Counted from the stretch's first letter, positions 10,573 to 21,533 are shown. The stretch is DNA of 64,000 nucleotides from Brevundimonas albigilva (GCF_023503965.1 NZ_CP097298.1:1691001-1755000); one strand, 5' to 3'. A program made the numbers and translations. The notes: generated by a model from the letters alone, not told the origin.

Positions 10573-10698
10573 CGCTCATCCCGGCGAAAACCGGGACCCA
10601 GATCTTTGGGCGTTCGGCGTCGCCCGTTCGCAGTGAACCCGATCCCAGCCGCCGATCCTCGCGAAAGAACTGGGTCCCGGCTTTCGCCGGGATGAGCG
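10573..10698. repeat. Long inverted repeat between the two peptidase genes
   Basis: Arms of 29 bp (10573-10601 and 10670-10698) are complementary with one mismatch: CGCTCATCCCGGCGAAA... and ...TTTCGCCGGGATGAGCG. This CCCGGCGAAAGCCGGG motif is a common dispersed repeat type in proteobacterial genomes. It separates two paralogous genes on the minus strand and would form a strong RNA hairpin in the spacer. Confidence 0.8.
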
Positions 10699-10710
10699 GA
10701 TGCAAGAAGC

Positions 10711-12900
10711 CTATTCCTGCGCCGGCGTGTCCATCAGGCGGCGCGACAGATAGGTGTATTCCAGCGCGATCCGGCGGGCGGTCTCCTGCAGGTTGGCGCC
10801 GGCCGCGTGGCCGCCGTCGGTGTTCTCGTAGAACAGCACCGGATAGCCCAGTTCCTCAAGCCGCGCGGCGGCCTTCCTGGCATGGCCGGGATGGACGCGG
10901 TCGTCCTTGGTCGAGGTGTGGATGAAGACTTCCGGATAGGGCTGGCCCGCGCGCAGGTTCTGATAGGGCGAATAGCGCTCGATCCAGGCGCGCTGTTCGG
11001 GGATGTCCGGGTCGCCGTATTCGCCGATCCACGACGCGCCGGCCAGCAGCTTGTGGAAGCGCAACATGTCGAACAGCGGCACCTGGATGACGGCGGCGTT
11101 GATCAGGTCCGGGCGCTGGGTCAGCATCACCCCCATGAACAGCCCGCCCTGCGACCCGCCCATGATCCCCAGGTGCGGCTGGCTGGTGATGTCGCGGGCG
11201 ATCAGGTCCAACGCCACGGCCTGGAAGTCCTCGTGCGCGCGCTGGCGGTTCTGCTGCAGCGCCGCCTCGTGCCAGCGGGGTCCGAACTCGCCGCCGCCGC
11301 GGGTGTTGGCGATGACATAGACGCCGCCCCGCTCCAGCCACAGCTTGCCGACCGTGGCCGAATAGCCGGGCAGCAGCGAGCTTTCGAAGCCGCCGTAGCC
11401 GTAGAGCAGCGTCGGGTTGGAGCCGTCCAGCGGCATGTCCGCCTTGTGCACCACGAAGTAGGGGATCATCGTTCCGTCGGCCGAGCGGGCCTCGTGCTGA
11501 TCCACCGTCATGCCCGTGGCGTCGAACTTGGCCGGCATCGACTTGATCTGTTCGACGTCGCCCGTCGCGGCGTCCGCCAGCCACAGGCTGGACGGGTTCA
11601 GATAGCCGGTGACGCTGACGAAGACCCGGTCGTCGGTCTCCGAGGCCGAACCGACGCCGACCGACACGTTCTGCGGCAGGTCCAGGGTCGTGTGCGTCCA
11701 TTCGGTCTGGCCGGGGCGATAGACGCGCACCGATCCGCGCACATTGTCATAGAGGGCCACGACCAGGGTGTGGCGGGTCGCGTTGACGCCTTCCACCGAC
11801 TGACGCTCGGTCGGGCGCAGCACCAGCTGCGCCGGGGTCGCCGGATCGGCCAGCCAGGCGTCCAGCGGCCAGGCGATCAGGTCGCCGGTCTGGAAGGCCT
11901 GGCCCGACGGCGCGGTCCAGTCCTGCTTCAGCGACACCACCAGCCGGCCGTCGATCAGGCCGTTGATCTCCGACTTGGCCGGCAGGGCCAGCTGCACCAG
12001 CGAGCCGTCGTCCTTCGGCCGCCAGGTCTCGGACGAATAGAAGTCGACCGAGCGGTTGATCAGCACCGCCTTCACCGCGCCGTCGGCGTCACGCAGGGTG
12101 TAGCCGGACACGGCCACGTCGGTCGGCTGGCCGGTGAAGATGACCGGCGCCTGTTCCGGCGCCTGGCCGCGCTTCAGCAGCCGCACCGTCATCGGATAGC
12201 CGGAATCGGTCAGGGTGCCGGGGCCGAAGTCGCGCGAGATCAGCAGCGTGTCCCGGTCGATCCAGGCCGCCCCGCCCTTGGATTCCGGCAGGACGATCCC
12301 GCCCTCGACGAAGGCGCGCTCCACGGCGTCGAATTCGCGCAGCGTCGTGGCGTCCTTGCCGCCGTTCGACAGGCTGACCAGGCAGCGGCGTTCCTCGGGC
12401 GCCAGGCAGTTGACGCCCTTGTAGACCCAGTTGGCGTCCTCGGCCGCCGCCAGGGCGTCGATGTCCAGGATGGTGTCCCACTGGGGCGCGTCGGTGCGGA
12501 AGCTGTCGACCGTGGTCTGGCGCCAGACGCCGCGCACATGGTCCGCGTCCTGCCAGAAGTTGCTCAGCGTGCCGTCGCGGTTGAAGCCCACGCCCGGGAT
12601 GCGGTCCTTGGCCTGGACGATGGCCAGGGCCTCCTGGTGCAGCGGCTCGTAGCGCGGGTCGCCCTGCAGCACGCCCAGGCTCTTCTCATTGTGTTCGCGC
12701 ACCCATTCCATCGCGCGGGCGCCCTCGACGTCCTCCAGCCAGATATAGGGGTCGGTCGCCTCGCTGGTCGCAAAACCGGACGAAGCCGGCGCCGGGGCGG
12801 GGGCGGCGGAAGCGGAAGGGGCGGTCTGGGCCATGGCGACGGCGCTCAACGAACTGGAGGCGAGAAGGGCCGCGAGCGCGGCGGCGGACGAACGGATCAT
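10711..12900 (-). CDS. Prolyl oligopeptidase family serine peptidase (S9A), periplasmic
   Basis: The 729 aa protein has a Sec signal peptide ending near AVAMAQ (residue ~25). The propeller domain includes [32 protein letters not shown] and [13 protein letters not shown]. The catalytic domain contains [23 protein letters not shown], nucleophile [17 protein letters not shown] and GGHAAG. All three catalytic elements are present and the frame is unbroken. It is close in architecture to the gene at 8356-10562, so the pair looks like a tandem duplication with divergent targeting (soluble periplasmic here, lipid-anchored there). It likely degrades proline-containing peptides. Confidence 0.93.
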   Translation of the reverse strand: MIRSSAAALAALLASSSLSAVAMAQTAPSASAAPAPAPASSGFATSEATDPYIWLEDVEGARAMEWVREHNEKSLGVLQGDPRYEPLHQEALAIVQAKDRIPGVGFNRDGTLSNFWQDADHVRGVWRQTTVDSFRTDAPQWDTILDIDALAAAEDANWVYKGVNCLAPEERRCLVSLSNGGKDATTLREFDAVERAFVEGGIVLPESKGGAAWIDRDTLLISRDFGPGTLTDSGYPMTVRLLKRGQAPEQAPVIFTGQPTDVAVSGYTLRDADGAVKAVLINRSVDFYSSETWRPKDDGSLVQLALPAKSEINGLIDGRLVVSLKQDWTAPSGQAFQTGDLIAWPLDAWLADPATPAQLVLRPTERQSVEGVNATRHTLVVALYDNVRGSVRVYRPGQTEWTHTTLDLPQNVSVGVGSASETDDRVFVSVTGYLNPSSLWLADAATGDVEQIKSMPAKFDATGMTVDQHEARSADGTMIPYFVVHKADMPLDGSNPTLLYGYGGFESSLLPGYSATVGKLWLERGGVYVIANTRGGGEFGPRWHEAALQQNRQRAHEDFQAVALDLIARDITSQPHLGIMGGSQGGLFMGVMLTQRPDLINAAVIQVPLFDMLRFHKLLAGASWIGEYGDPDIPEQRAWIERYSPYQNLRAGQPYPEVFIHTSTKDDRVHPGHARKAAARLEELGYPVLFYENTDGGHAAGANLQETARRIALEYTYLSRRLMDTPAQE

Positions 12901-12983
12901 GGCGGGGTCCCCGAAAACGAAGGCGGCACCTTAACGGCGGCGGCCCGACCGGCAAGGCGCGCGGCCCGATCCTTACGGCTTTG

Positions 12984-13799
12984 TCATCTTCCGTCGTCGG
13001 GGATGCACAGCAGATTGCCGCAGGCCTTGCAGTGGACGGCGTCGGGGTCGTGCTTCTGAAGACCGCAACGGTCGCAGGGGAAGGCGACCTTGCTGGGCCG
13101 GATGAAGGCCTGGGCCAGGCGCAGGAACAGGGTGATGCCCACCAGCATGATGGCGATGGACAGCAGCCGCCCCCACGGCCCCGGCAGCGTCACGTCGCCG
13201 AAGCCGGTCGTGGTCAGGGTGGCCACGGTGAAATACAGCGCATCGACATAGCCGGCGATCCCGTCGTGCCCCCGGAAGGTCGCATAGACGAAGCCGGTCG
13301 CCACGAAGACGAAGGTCACCAGATTGGCCAGGGCGCGCGTGATCTCCTCGACGCGGGTATCGTCGAACCTGCGGCCCACGGTGCGCCAGAAGAAGTCCGA
13401 GTTCAGCAGGGTCCACAGCCGGAGCATCCGCAGGAAGCCCAGGTTGAACAGCCAGATGGGGAACAGCAGGGTCGCCAGGACGAACAGGTCCACCCAGACG
13501 ATCGGCCGCTTCAGCCAATCCTTGATGTCGGACCAGGCGTAGGCCCGCGCGGCCAGGTCGATCGCCAGGACGGCGGCGATCAGATAGTCGATGACATAGA
13601 AGGCCCAGCCCATGTTCCTGAGGATCGGCGCGGCCAGGAAGAAGCCGATGATGGCCAGGTCGATGACGATGACCGTCAGCCGGAACCGCACCGCCGGCGG
13701 CTGGGAGCCCTGGTAGAGATAGCGCAGCCGGGCCCGCAGGCGCAGGCCCTCGTCACGGGGGGCGCCGTCTTGCTTCGGGGAGGCTTTGGTGGAGGGCAA
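12984..13799 (-). CDS. Voltage-gated-type potassium channel protein with C-terminal zinc ribbon
   Basis: About 271 aa. Several membrane segments (e.g. [43 protein letters not shown]) include an S4-like helix [14 protein letters not shown] pore loop, [17 protein letters not shown], carries the selectivity filter. The last ~30 residues hold two CxxC knuckles (CDRCG and CKACGNLLC), a zinc-ribbon tail unusual for such channels. The start is uncertain: an in-frame TTG at 13799 ([12 protein letters not shown]) is used because no ATG or GTG lies nearby. The gene is divergent from dapF. Confidence 0.8.
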   Translation of the reverse strand: MPSTKASPKQDGAPRDEGLRLRARLRYLYQGSQPPAVRFRLTVIVIDLAIIGFFLAAPILRNMGWAFYVIDYLIAAVLAIDLAARAYAWSDIKDWLKRPIVWVDLFVLATLLFPIWLFNLGFLRMLRLWTLLNSDFFWRTVGRRFDDTRVEEITRALANLVTFVFVATGFVYATFRGHDGIAGYVDALYFTVATLTTTGFGDVTLPGPWGRLLSIAIMLVGITLFLRLAQAFIRPSKVAFPCDRCGLQKHDPDAVHCKACGNLLCIPDDGR

Positions 13800-13947
13800 T
13801 TCGGTATCCGTTCGTCCCGGCCACGCCGGCGTCCGTTGGCGCGCGCCACTCAACCGTCTGACGCGCCGTCTGTCCAACGCTTCCGAACGATCGGTTCGAA
13901 CAGGGCGGAGATTTCGCCGCGCGGCCAGGCGGCCTATATGGCCAGGC

Positions 13948-14780
13948 ATGACCTCTCGTCCCTTCGTCAAGATGAACGGCGCCGGCAACGACTTCGTCGT
14001 GGTCGACGCCCTGGCGCGGCCGTTCACGCCCTCGGAGGACCAGGTGCGCGCCCTGGCCGACCGTGGGACCGGCGAGGGTTTCGACCAGCTGATCGCGATG
14101 GAGCCGTCGTCGACGGCCGACGCCTTCATGCGCGTGTGGAACGCCGACGGCGCGATGGTCCAGACCTGCGGCAACGCCCTGCGCTGCGTCGGCTGGCTGC
14201 TGATGGAGGCGAGCGGGTCCGACCGGGTGGTCATCGACACCGCCGCCGGCCCGACCGTTGCGACCCGGGCGGGCGACCATCGCGTGACCGTCGACATGGG
14301 CGAACCGCGCCTGGCCTGGGACCAGGTGCCGCTGGCCGAGGCGATGGACACGCGCGGGATCGAGCTTCAGGTCGGGCCGATCGACGCGCCGGTGCTGCAC
14401 ACGCCCGGCGCCGTGTCGATGGGCAATCCGCACGTGGTCTTCTTCACCGACCGCCAGGACGACGGCTTCGTCACGGGCTCGGGCTCGCTGGTCGAGCATC
14501 ACCCGCTGTTCCCGGAAGGGGTCAACGTCGGCTTCGCCAAGGTGCTGGACCGCGACCGCATCCGTCTGCGGGTGTGGGAGCGGGGGCGGGCCTGACCAAG
14601 GCGTGCGGCACCGGCGCCTGCGCCGCCCAGGTCGCGGCCGTGCGGCGCGGCCTGACCGAGCGCAAGGCGACCGTCGTCGTCGACGGCGGCGAACTGGTCA
14701 TCGACTGGGATGCGGCGTCCGGCCACGTCTTCATGACCGGCCCGGTGGAGATCGAGCGCACCGGGACCCTGTCGGCTTGA
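13948..14780 (+). CDS. dapF: Diaminopimelate epimerase (one frameshift)
   Basis: About 277 aa after joining. DapF interconverts LL- and meso-diaminopimelate for lysine and peptidoglycan. The N-terminal half has [15 protein letters not shown] and the first catalytic cysteine in QTCGNALRC. The second catalytic cysteine, in KACGTGACA, lies in the next frame. A G run at 14582-14586 is one base short; restoring it gives the expected [15 protein letters not shown]. As dapF is normally essential, the break is almost certainly an assembly error. The stop overlaps the TTG start of the downstream mtaB gene. Confidence 0.92.
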
Positions 14781-16030
14781 CGCTGGAGGTCCTCACCTTC
14801 GGCTGCCGCCTGAACGCGGTCGAGAGCGAGGCCATGCGGGCGCGGGCCCAGGCCGACGGCCTGACGGACGCCGTGCTGGTCAACACCTGCGCCGTCACCG
14901 CCGAGGCGGTGCGCCAGGCGCGCCAGGCCATCCGCCGCGCGCGCAGGGAAAGGCCGGACGCGCCCATCGTCGTCACCGGCTGCGCCGCCCAGACCGAGGC
15001 CCGGGTTTTCGCCGCCATGCCCGAGGTGACGCGGGTTCTGGGCAACGCCTTGAAGGCCGCGCCCGGCGCCTATCGCCTGTCGGGCCAGCGGCTGGCCGTT
15101 TCCGACATCTTCGCCGCCCCGGTCGAGCTGGCGACCGCGCGACCGCTGAAGGACCGGGTGCGGGCCCATGTCGCGGTCCAGACCGGCTGCGACCACCGCT
15201 GCACCTTCTGCGTCATCCCCTATGGCCGGGGAAACAGCCGCTCGGTCCCGGCCGGCGAGGTGGTGGCCCAGGTCCGCGCCCTGGTCGATCAGGGGGTGAA
15301 GGAAGTGGTGCTGACCGGCGTGGACCTGACCAGCTGGGGCGCCGACCTGCCGGGGGCGCCGCCGCTGGGGCGGCTGGTCCAGCGCATCCTGAAGCTGGTT
15401 CCCGACCTGGCGCGCCTGCGCCTGTCCTCGATCGACGCGGCCGAGATCGACGCCGCCCTGCTGGACGCCTTCGCCACGTCCGAACGGCTGATGCCCTATC
15501 TGCACCTGTCGCTCCAGCACGGCGACGACCTGATGCTGAAGCGGATGAAGCGGCGCCACCTGCGGGCGGACGCCCTGGCCCTGGTCGCGCGCGTCCGCGC
15601 CGTGCGGCCCGACGTCGCTTTCGGCGCCGACCTGATCGCCGGCTTCCCGACCGAGAGCGAGGCGGCCTTTTCCAACCTGCTGTCGCTGGTCGACGAGGCG
15701 GACCTGGCCTTCGTCCACACCTTTCCCTACAGCCCCCGCCCCGGCACGCCGGCCGCGCGGATGCCCCAGCTGCCCCCCCAGACGATCAAGGCCCGCGCGG
15801 CCGCCCTGCGCCAGGCGGGCGACCGCGCCCTGGACCGGCATCTGCGCGCCCAGGTCGGACGCACGGTCCAGGCGCTGGTCGAGAACGGCGGCCAGGCCCG
15901 CGCGCCGGATCATTCGCCGATCGCCTTCGAGGGCGCGCCCGGCGCCCTGGCGAGACTGGTGCTGACCGGCGCGGAGGGCGCCCGGCTGACCGCGACGCCG
16001 GCCGTTGGCGGAAATCCGCACGCCGGCTGA
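14777..16030 (+). CDS. mtaB: tRNA threonylcarbamoyladenosine methylthiotransferase MtaB
   Basis: About 417 aa. MtaB converts t6A37 to ms2t6A37 in tRNA. The N-terminal UPF0004 domain supplies three cluster cysteines (C10 in FGCRLN, C38 in NTCAVT, C69 in TGCAAQ). The radical-SAM motif C138-x3-C142-x2-C145 is in [18 protein letters not shown]. Later blocks ([47 protein letters not shown]) are typical. The TTG at 14777, overlapping the dapF stop, is the only start that keeps the first conserved strand. It is co-transcribed with dapF. Confidence 0.93.
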   Translation: MTLEVLTFGCRLNAVESEAMRARAQADGLTDAVLVNTCAVTAEAVRQARQAIRRARRERPDAPIVVTGCAAQTEARVFAAMPEVTRVLGNALKAAPGAYRLSGQRLAVSDIFAAPVELATARPLKDRVRAHVAVQTGCDHRCTFCVIPYGRGNSRSVPAGEVVAQVRALVDQGVKEVVLTGVDLTSWGADLPGAPPLGRLVQRILKLVPDLARLRLSSIDAAEIDAALLDAFATSERLMPYLHLSLQHGDDLMLKRMKRRHLRADALALVARVRAVRPDVAFGADLIAGFPTESEAAFSNLLSLVDEADLAFVHTFPYSPRPGTPAARMPQLPPQTIKARAAALRQAGDRALDRHLRAQVGRTVQALVENGGQARAPDHSPIAFEGAPGALARLVLTGAEGARLTATPAVGGNPHAG

Positions 16031-16175
16031 GCCCCGGATCACCTTTTCCGCACAAGCGCGGACGTTTGCAGGCCGGCGCGGCGTCGTTCGGCCGTGCGCG
16101 GTTGTCCCGCTTCGTCCGTCGCTCTAGGAACGGAAGGATCAATCAGAAACGCCGCGCCGGAAACGCCCCGAAGCC

Positions 16176-18516
16176 ATGCCCGACCAGACCGACAAACAGA
16201 CGTTCTCCGACGAAGAGGCGCTGGACTTCCACCGCATCCCGACGCCGGGCAAGATCTCCATGGCCCCGACCAAGCCGATGGCGACCCAGCGCGACCTGTC
16301 GCTGGCCTATTCTCCGGGCGTGGCCGTTCCCGTGCGCGCCATCGCCGAAGACCCCGACCTGGCCTACGACTACACGTCCAAGGGAAACATGGTCGCCGTC
16401 ATCTCGAACGGCACCGCCATCCTGGGCCTGGGCAACCTGGGCCACATGGCGTCCAAGCCGGTGATGGAGGGCAAGTCCGTCCTGTTCAAGCGCTTCGCCG
16501 ACGTCGACAGCTTCGACGTGGAGGTGAAGACCACTGATCCGGACGAGTTCGTCACCGTCGTCAAGAACATCGGCGACACCTGGGGCGGCATCAACCTGGA
16601 GGACATCAAGTCCCCGGAATGCTTCGTCATCGAAAGCGAGCTGCAGGACCTGCTGGACATTCCGGTCTTCCACGACGACCAGCACGGCACGGCCATCATC
16701 TCGACCGCCGGCCTGATCAACGCCGTCCACATCGCCGGCAAGCAGATGGACCAGGTCAAGGTGGTGCTGTCCGGCGCCGGCGCGGCGGGCCTGTCGTCCA
16801 TCGCCCTGATGAAGGCCGCCGGCGTCAGGCCCGAGAACACCGTGATCTGCGACCGTGACGGCGTGGTCTACAAGGGCCGCGAGCACGGCATGGACCAGTG
16901 GAAGGCCGCCCACGCCACCGACACGCCGTTCCGCACCATGGCCGAGGCCATGGTCGGCGCCGACGTGGTGCTGGGGCTCAGCGCGAAGGGCGCCATCACC
17001 AAGGAGATGGTGGCCTCCATGGCGCCCAATCCCATCATCTTCGCCATGGCCAACCCCGACCCGGAGATCACGCCCGAGGACGTCAAGTCGGTGCGCTCGG
17101 ACGCCATCATCGCCACCGGCCGCTCCGACTACGTCAACCAGGTCAACAACGTCTTGGCCTTCCCCTATCTGTTCCGCGGCGCCCTGGACGTGCGCGCGCG
17201 CCGGGTGAACCACGAGATGAAGGTGGCCTGCGCCCAGGCCCTGGCGGCGCTGGCGCGCGAGGACGTGCCCGACGAGGTCGCCGCCGCCTATCGCGGCCGC
17301 AAGCTGAAGTTCGGCCCCGACTACATCATCCCGACCCCGTTCGACCCGCGACTGATCTGGTACATCCCGCCCTTCATCGCCCAGGCGGCGATGGACACCG
17401 GCGTGGCGCGCCGGCCGATCGAGGACATGGACGCCTATCGCCACAGCCTGCGGTCGCGCGTCGATCCGTCGGCGGCCCTGATGCAGAAGATCACCTCGGC
17501 GGTGCGCGGCGGCCCGAACAAGCGCGTCGTCTTCGCCGAGGGCGAGGAGCCGGCCGTCATCCGCGCCGCCTGGGCCTTCAAGCAAGCCGAGCTGGGCACG
17601 CCCGTCCTGGTCGGCCGCGAGGATCTGATCCATCAGAACGCCGCCGAGGCGGGCCTGAACTTCGACGAACTGGGCATCGAGATCACCAACGCCCGGGTCT
17701 CCGGCTGCAACGCCGAATACACCGACTGGCTGTACGAAAAGCTGCAGCGCCGGGGCTATCTGCGTCGCGACGTGCAGCGGATGATCAACCAGGACCGCAA
17801 CTATTTCGCCGCCACCCTGGTCGCCCAGGGCCGGGCCGACGCCATGGTCGCGGGCGTGACCCGCAACTTCAACATGGCGCTGAAGGAGGTCCAGCGCGTG
17901 CTGGACGTGGACGACACCCTGATCGGCCTGTCGATCCTGTGGCCAAGGGGGCCGCACCCTGTTCGTCGCCGACACCTCGATCCACGAACTGCCCGACGCC
18001 CGGGAACTGGCCGAGATCGCCATCAAGGCCGCCGACACCGTGCGCCGCCTGGGCCGCAATCCGCGCGTCGGCTTCCTCAGCTACTCGACCTTCGGCAACC
18101 CGCCCGGCGACCGGGGCGAGAAGGTGCGCGAGGCCATCCGCATCCTGGACCGGAAGGGCGTCGACTTCGAATACGAAGGCGAGATGCCGCCCGAGGTGGC
18201 GCTGGACCCGCACGGGCACCCGGCCTACGCCTTCAACCGCCTGAGCAAGCCGGCCAACACCCTGGTCATGCCCGCCATCCATTCGGCCGCCATCTCGACC
18301 AAGCTGGTCCAGGCGCTGGGCGGCGCGACCCTGATCGGGCCGCTGCTGGTGGGTCTGGAGAAGCCGGTGCAGATCGTGTCGCTGGGGGCCTCGGTCAACG
18401 AGATCCTGACCGGCGCCACCTTCGCCGCCTACGACGCCGGCCCGGCCTTCCAGGGCACCGGCCTGACCTCGGCGCCGCCGCCGCCGGCCGCCCTGGCCGA
18501 GCGGGACGCGGACTGA
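16176..18516 (+). CDS. maeB: NADP-dependent malic enzyme MaeB (malic enzyme-phosphotransacetylase fusion; two adjacent base losses)
   Basis: About 780 aa after joining, the normal length of the MaeB fusion. Residues 1-~430 are the malic enzyme part ([11 protein letters not shown], the FHDDQHGTA metal/substrate block, NAD(P) motif [14 protein letters not shown]). The rest is a phosphotransacetylase-like regulatory domain ([15 protein letters not shown], ending in [20 protein letters not shown] and SLGASVNEI). The frame is lost at about 17937-17951, where one base before GTGGCC and one G of a run appear missing. The enzyme decarboxylates malate to pyruvate, yielding NADPH; the C-terminal domain is usually regulatory, binding acetyl-CoA. 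Confidence 0.94.
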
Positions 18517-18553
18517 GCTTGAACCGGACCTCCGCGGCGCGCAGGCTGGCCGC

Positions 18554-19426
18554 ATGAGCGACGCCGCGCCCTTCCCGCCCGCCGCCCCGCCGCCCCGGCG
18601 GGTCGAGCCGGGGCTGTATCTGGTCGCCACCCCGATCGGGAACCTGCGCGACATGACGCTGAGGGCGCTGGACGTGCTGGCGGCGGCGGACCTGGTGCTG
18701 GCCGAGGACACGCGCGTCACCGCCAAGCTGCTGTCGGCCTACGGGCTGAAGGCCCGGCTGGAGCGCTGCGACGACCACGCCTCGGCCCGCGCGGCGGAGC
18801 TGGCGGTCGAGCGTCTGCGCGAGGGGCAGGTGGTGGCCCTGGTGTCCGACGCGGGCACGCCGCTGGTCAGCGATCCGGGCTTCGTCGTCGCCCGGGCGGT
18901 GATCGCCGAGGGCCTGCCGGTCCATCCCGTGCCCGGCCCGTCCAGCCTGCTGGCCGCCCTGTGCGTCGCCGGCCTGCCCGCCGACCGGGTGCTGTTCGCC
19001 GGCTTCCTGCCGCCCAGGACCGCCGGCCGCCGCGCCGCGCTGGAAGAGGTGAAGGGCCCGCGCCAGACCCTGGTCTTCTTCGAGAGCGGCCCGCGGCTGA
19101 AGGACAGCCTGGCCGACATGGCCGCCGTGCTGGGGCCGCGCCCGGCCGCCGTCGCGCGCGAGCTGACCAAGCTCTACGAGGAGTGCGTGCGCGGCCCGCT
19201 GGACCAGCTGGCCGTCGACCCTCGCCTGGATGCGCCCAAGGGCGAGATCGTCGTCGTCGTCGGGCCGGGCGAGGCCGAACAGGCGTCGGAGGCCGAGGCC
19301 GACGCCGCCCTGGCCGAGGCCCTGACCCGGCTTTCGACCGGAGAGGCCGCCTCCGAGGTCGCCAAGGCGCTGGGGCTGAACCGAAAGGTCCTCTACCGCC
19401 GGGCCCTGGAACTGCAGGGGAAATGA
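18554..19426 (+). CDS. rsmI: 16S rRNA (cytidine(1402)-2'-O)-methyltransferase RsmI
   Basis: The 290 aa protein has the RsmI/tetrapyrrole-methylase fold. It shows GLYLVATPIGNLRDMTLRAL at the start, LAEDTRVTAKLLS, VALVSDAGTPLVSDPG, the PVPGPSSLLAALCVAGLP block, and FFESGPRLKDSL. It methylates the ribose of C1402 in the decoding centre of 16S rRNA. The neighbour yraN overlaps its stop codon, an association common in bacteria. The C-terminal tail has the short HTH-like end (EVAKALGLNRKVLYRRALEL) seen in many RsmI proteins. Confidence 0.95.
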   Translation: MSDAAPFPPAAPPPRRVEPGLYLVATPIGNLRDMTLRALDVLAAADLVLAEDTRVTAKLLSAYGLKARLERCDDHASARAAELAVERLREGQVVALVSDAGTPLVSDPGFVVARAVIAEGLPVHPVPGPSSLLAALCVAGLPADRVLFAGFLPPRTAGRRAALEEVKGPRQTLVFFESGPRLKDSLADMAAVLGPRPAAVARELTKLYEECVRGPLDQLAVDPRLDAPKGEIVVVVGPGEAEQASEAEADAALAEALTRLSTGEAASEVAKALGLNRKVLYRRALELQGK

Positions 19427-19843
19427 CCCAGCGCCTGCCCCGCCCGCCCCGCGCCGATCCGTCGCCCCAAGGCGGCGTGGCGCCAGGCCAGGGGCGGGGC
19501 CGCCTTCCGCGGCGGCCATGCGGCCGAATGGATCGCGGCGGCCTGGCTGATGGCCAAGGGCTACCAGATCCTGGGTTTTCGCCTGAAAGGGCGAGGCGGC
19601 GAGATCGACCTTCTGGCCCGGCGCGGACGGGTGCTGGCGGTGGTGGAGGTCAAGCGGCGCGCCACGCTGGACGCCGCCGTCCTGTCGCTGAAACCGGCCC
19701 AGTTCGAGCGGCTGCGGGCGGCCGGCGAGGCCGTGCGCCGCAATCGCCCGGCGCTGCAACCGCTTGAATTGAGAATTGATATGGTGGCGCTGGCCCCAGG
19801 CCGCTTTCCGCGTCATCTTCGCGGCGTCGAACGCGGCGGCTGA
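19423..19843 (+). CDS. yraN: UPF0102 family protein YraN (start region frameshifted)
   Basis: The conserved part reads RGGHAAEWIAAAWLMAKGY, GRGGEIDLLARRG, VLAVVEVKRRA, LDLR-like LELRIDMVAL and the final PRHLRG. This is the UPF0102 nuclease-like fold with its acidic and EVKxR residues; the biochemical role is unsettled. No start codon lies in this frame after the rsmI stop until an internal ATG at 19550. An ATG at 19423 overlaps the rsmI stop (ATGA) in another frame and would connect if two bases were missing from the C-rich stretch 19440-19460. I therefore give 19423 as the likely start, about 140 aa. Confidence 0.8.
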
Positions 19844-19862
19844 AAGGGAGCATCGAGGGCGG

Positions 19863-20678
19863 ATGACCCGCGACGAGGCCGAGTCCATCCTGACGACGGC
19901 GGGCGAGGCCGGCGACGCGGACTTCCCCCTGCTCGAGGCCGCCATCGCCTGCGCCATTCACGACTATCCGTTCCGCGACCCCGAGCCGGTCCGCACCCTG
20001 GCGCGCAACGCCTGCGAGCGTCTGGCCGAACGGATCGGCGGCGAAGGCCCCGACGACGCCCTGGCCGAGACGATGGCCGCCGACCTGCGGCTGAACGGCG
20101 ACCTGCTGAACTACGACCATCCGTCGAACACCGACATCATCGACGTGGCCGAGCGGCGGCGCGGCCTGCCGGCGGCCCTGGCGGTCTTCTACCTCCACGC
20201 GGCCAAGGCGGCCGGGCTCCAGGCGGCGGGGGTCGACTTTCCCGGACACTTCATGGTGCGGGTCGAGACGAGCGAGGGACCGGTGGCCCTGGACCCGTTC
20301 AGCCAGGGCCGGCTGGTCCTGCCCAGCGAACTGACGCGGCGCGCGCTCAGGGCGGGGCTGACGCCGCACGTGGCCGACCGGCTGGACCTGCTGATGGCGC
20401 CCGTGACGGACCGGCAGTCGCTGATCCGGCTGCAGAACGTCCTGTTCAGCCGCGCCATCCGGGCCCAGGACTACGACGGGGCCGAACGTTCGGCCCTGCG
20501 CCGGGCGCTGCTGGACCCCGGCGACCACCGGCCGTGGCTGGACGTGGCCTCGGCGCGAGAGAAACAGGGCGCCCTGGCCGGAGCGATGGAGGCCCTGTCG
20601 CGCGCACGCGGCCTGGACGGCGTCGAGGAGGCCCGCCGGTCCACGACCTTCGAGCGGGTCAGGATGCGCCTGAACTGA
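19863..20678 (+). CDS. SirB1 family protein (transglutaminase-like core 2)
   Basis: The 271 aa protein is of the SirB1 type. It has a helical N-terminus, then NYDHPSNTDIIDVAERRRGLPAALAVFY, the GVDFPGHFMVRV strand with the conserved histidine, and VALDPFSQGRLV. A TPR-like C-terminal end (YDGAERSALRRALLDPGDHRPWLDVASAREKQGAL) follows. The family is related to transglutaminase folds, but the usual nucleophilic cysteine is not apparent in the expected RRGLPAAL position and no activity is established. The ATG at 19863 follows the yraN stop by 19 nt and has a GGGAG upstream. It is convergent with xth. Confidence 0.82.
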   Translation: MTRDEAESILTTAGEAGDADFPLLEAAIACAIHDYPFRDPEPVRTLARNACERLAERIGGEGPDDALAETMAADLRLNGDLLNYDHPSNTDIIDVAERRRGLPAALAVFYLHAAKAAGLQAAGVDFPGHFMVRVETSEGPVALDPFSQGRLVLPSELTRRALRAGLTPHVADRLDLLMAPVTDRQSLIRLQNVLFSRAIRAQDYDGAERSALRRALLDPGDHRPWLDVASAREKQGALAGAMEALSRARGLDGVEEARRSTTFERVRMRLN

Positions 20679-20693
20679 GCCGGCCGGCGGCCG

Positions 20694-21494
20694 TCAGACG
20701 TCCAGGTCGACCGTGACCGGGGCGTGATCGCTGGGCCGCTCCCATTCGCGCACGTCGTCGTGGATGCGGGCCGTGTCCTTGACCACCGCCGGCGTCAGGC
20801 CGGGCGAGGTCCAGATGTGGTCCAGGCGCAGGCCGCGGTTCGACTTCCTGAAGTCGGCGGCGCGATAGCTCCACCATGAGGCCAGCTTCTGCGGCTCGGG
20901 GAACCGGTCGCGCAGAACGTCGGCGAAGCCTCCGGCGTCCTGCAGACGGTTCAGCAGCGTCTCGACCTCGATCGGGGTGTGGCTGACGATCTTGGACATG
21001 TAGCGGTGGTTCCACACGTCGTTCTCGCCGGGCGCGATGTTGAAGTCCCCGGCCAGAACCAGGGGCGCGTGGCGGTCGCGCTTGGCGATCTCGGCGGTCA
21101 GCCGCTGGTAGAAGTCCATCTTGTGATCGAACTTGGGGTTCAGCGCGCGGTCGGGCACGTCGCCCCCGGCCGGGATGTAGAAGTTCTGGATGTCGACGCC
21201 GGCCACCCGCGCGGAAACGCAGCGCGCGTGGCCCAGCTTGCACACCTCCAGCGTGGTGTTGTCGGCGATGGGCAGGCGGCTGGCGATGGCCACGCCGTGC
21301 CAGCCCTTCTGGCCCGCGACCCTGAGGTGCGGCAGGCCCATCTCCTCGAAGGCGGCGCGGGGAAACTGGTCCGTGGTGCATTTGATTTCCTGCAGCAGCA
21401 GGACGTCGGGCGCGCGCTCCTGCACGAACCGGGCGACCTGGTCGATGCGCAGGCGGACGGAGTTGATGTTCCATGTGGCGAGGCGAAGGGTCAT
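20694..21494 (-). CDS. xth: Exodeoxyribonuclease III
   Basis: The 266 aa protein has the exonuclease-endonuclease-phosphatase fold of AP endonucleases. It shows ATWNINSVRLR with the first metal/backbone asparagine, LLLQEIKC with the catalytic Glu, the GWHGVAIASR block, LVLAGDFNIAP with Asp/Asn, GLRLDHIWTSP and the terminal PSDHAPVTVDL His/Asp pair. It cleaves at abasic sites and has 3'-5' exonuclease activity in base excision repair. A terminator facing it lies just upstream, so it probably has its own promoter or depends on read-through from the lolA side. Confidence 0.95.
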   Translation of the reverse strand: MTLRLATWNINSVRLRIDQVARFVQERAPDVLLLQEIKCTTDQFPRAAFEEMGLPHLRVAGQKGWHGVAIASRLPIADNTTLEVCKLGHARCVSARVAGVDIQNFYIPAGGDVPDRALNPKFDHKMDFYQRLTAEIAKRDRHAPLVLAGDFNIAPGENDVWNHRYMSKIVSHTPIEVETLLNRLQDAGGFADVLRDRFPEPQKLASWWSYRAADFRKSNRGLRLDHIWTSPGLTPAVVKDTARIHDDVREWERPSDHAPVTVDLDV

Positions 21495-21533
21495 GCCCTG
21501 CGAATAGCAGGCCCGACGCCGGATTCAGCCCAT

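Noticed and set aside
10573-10698. Rho-independent terminator for the upstream peptidase gene
   Set aside because: Arms are 68 bp apart with no T run; it matches a dispersed-repeat type better, although it could still reduce read-through.
16176-18516. maeB split into separate malic enzyme and phosphotransacetylase genes
   Set aside because: The two parts join with the loss of two bases within about 15 bp into the standard MaeB fusion, and there is no start codon with ribosome-binding site for a second gene at the break.
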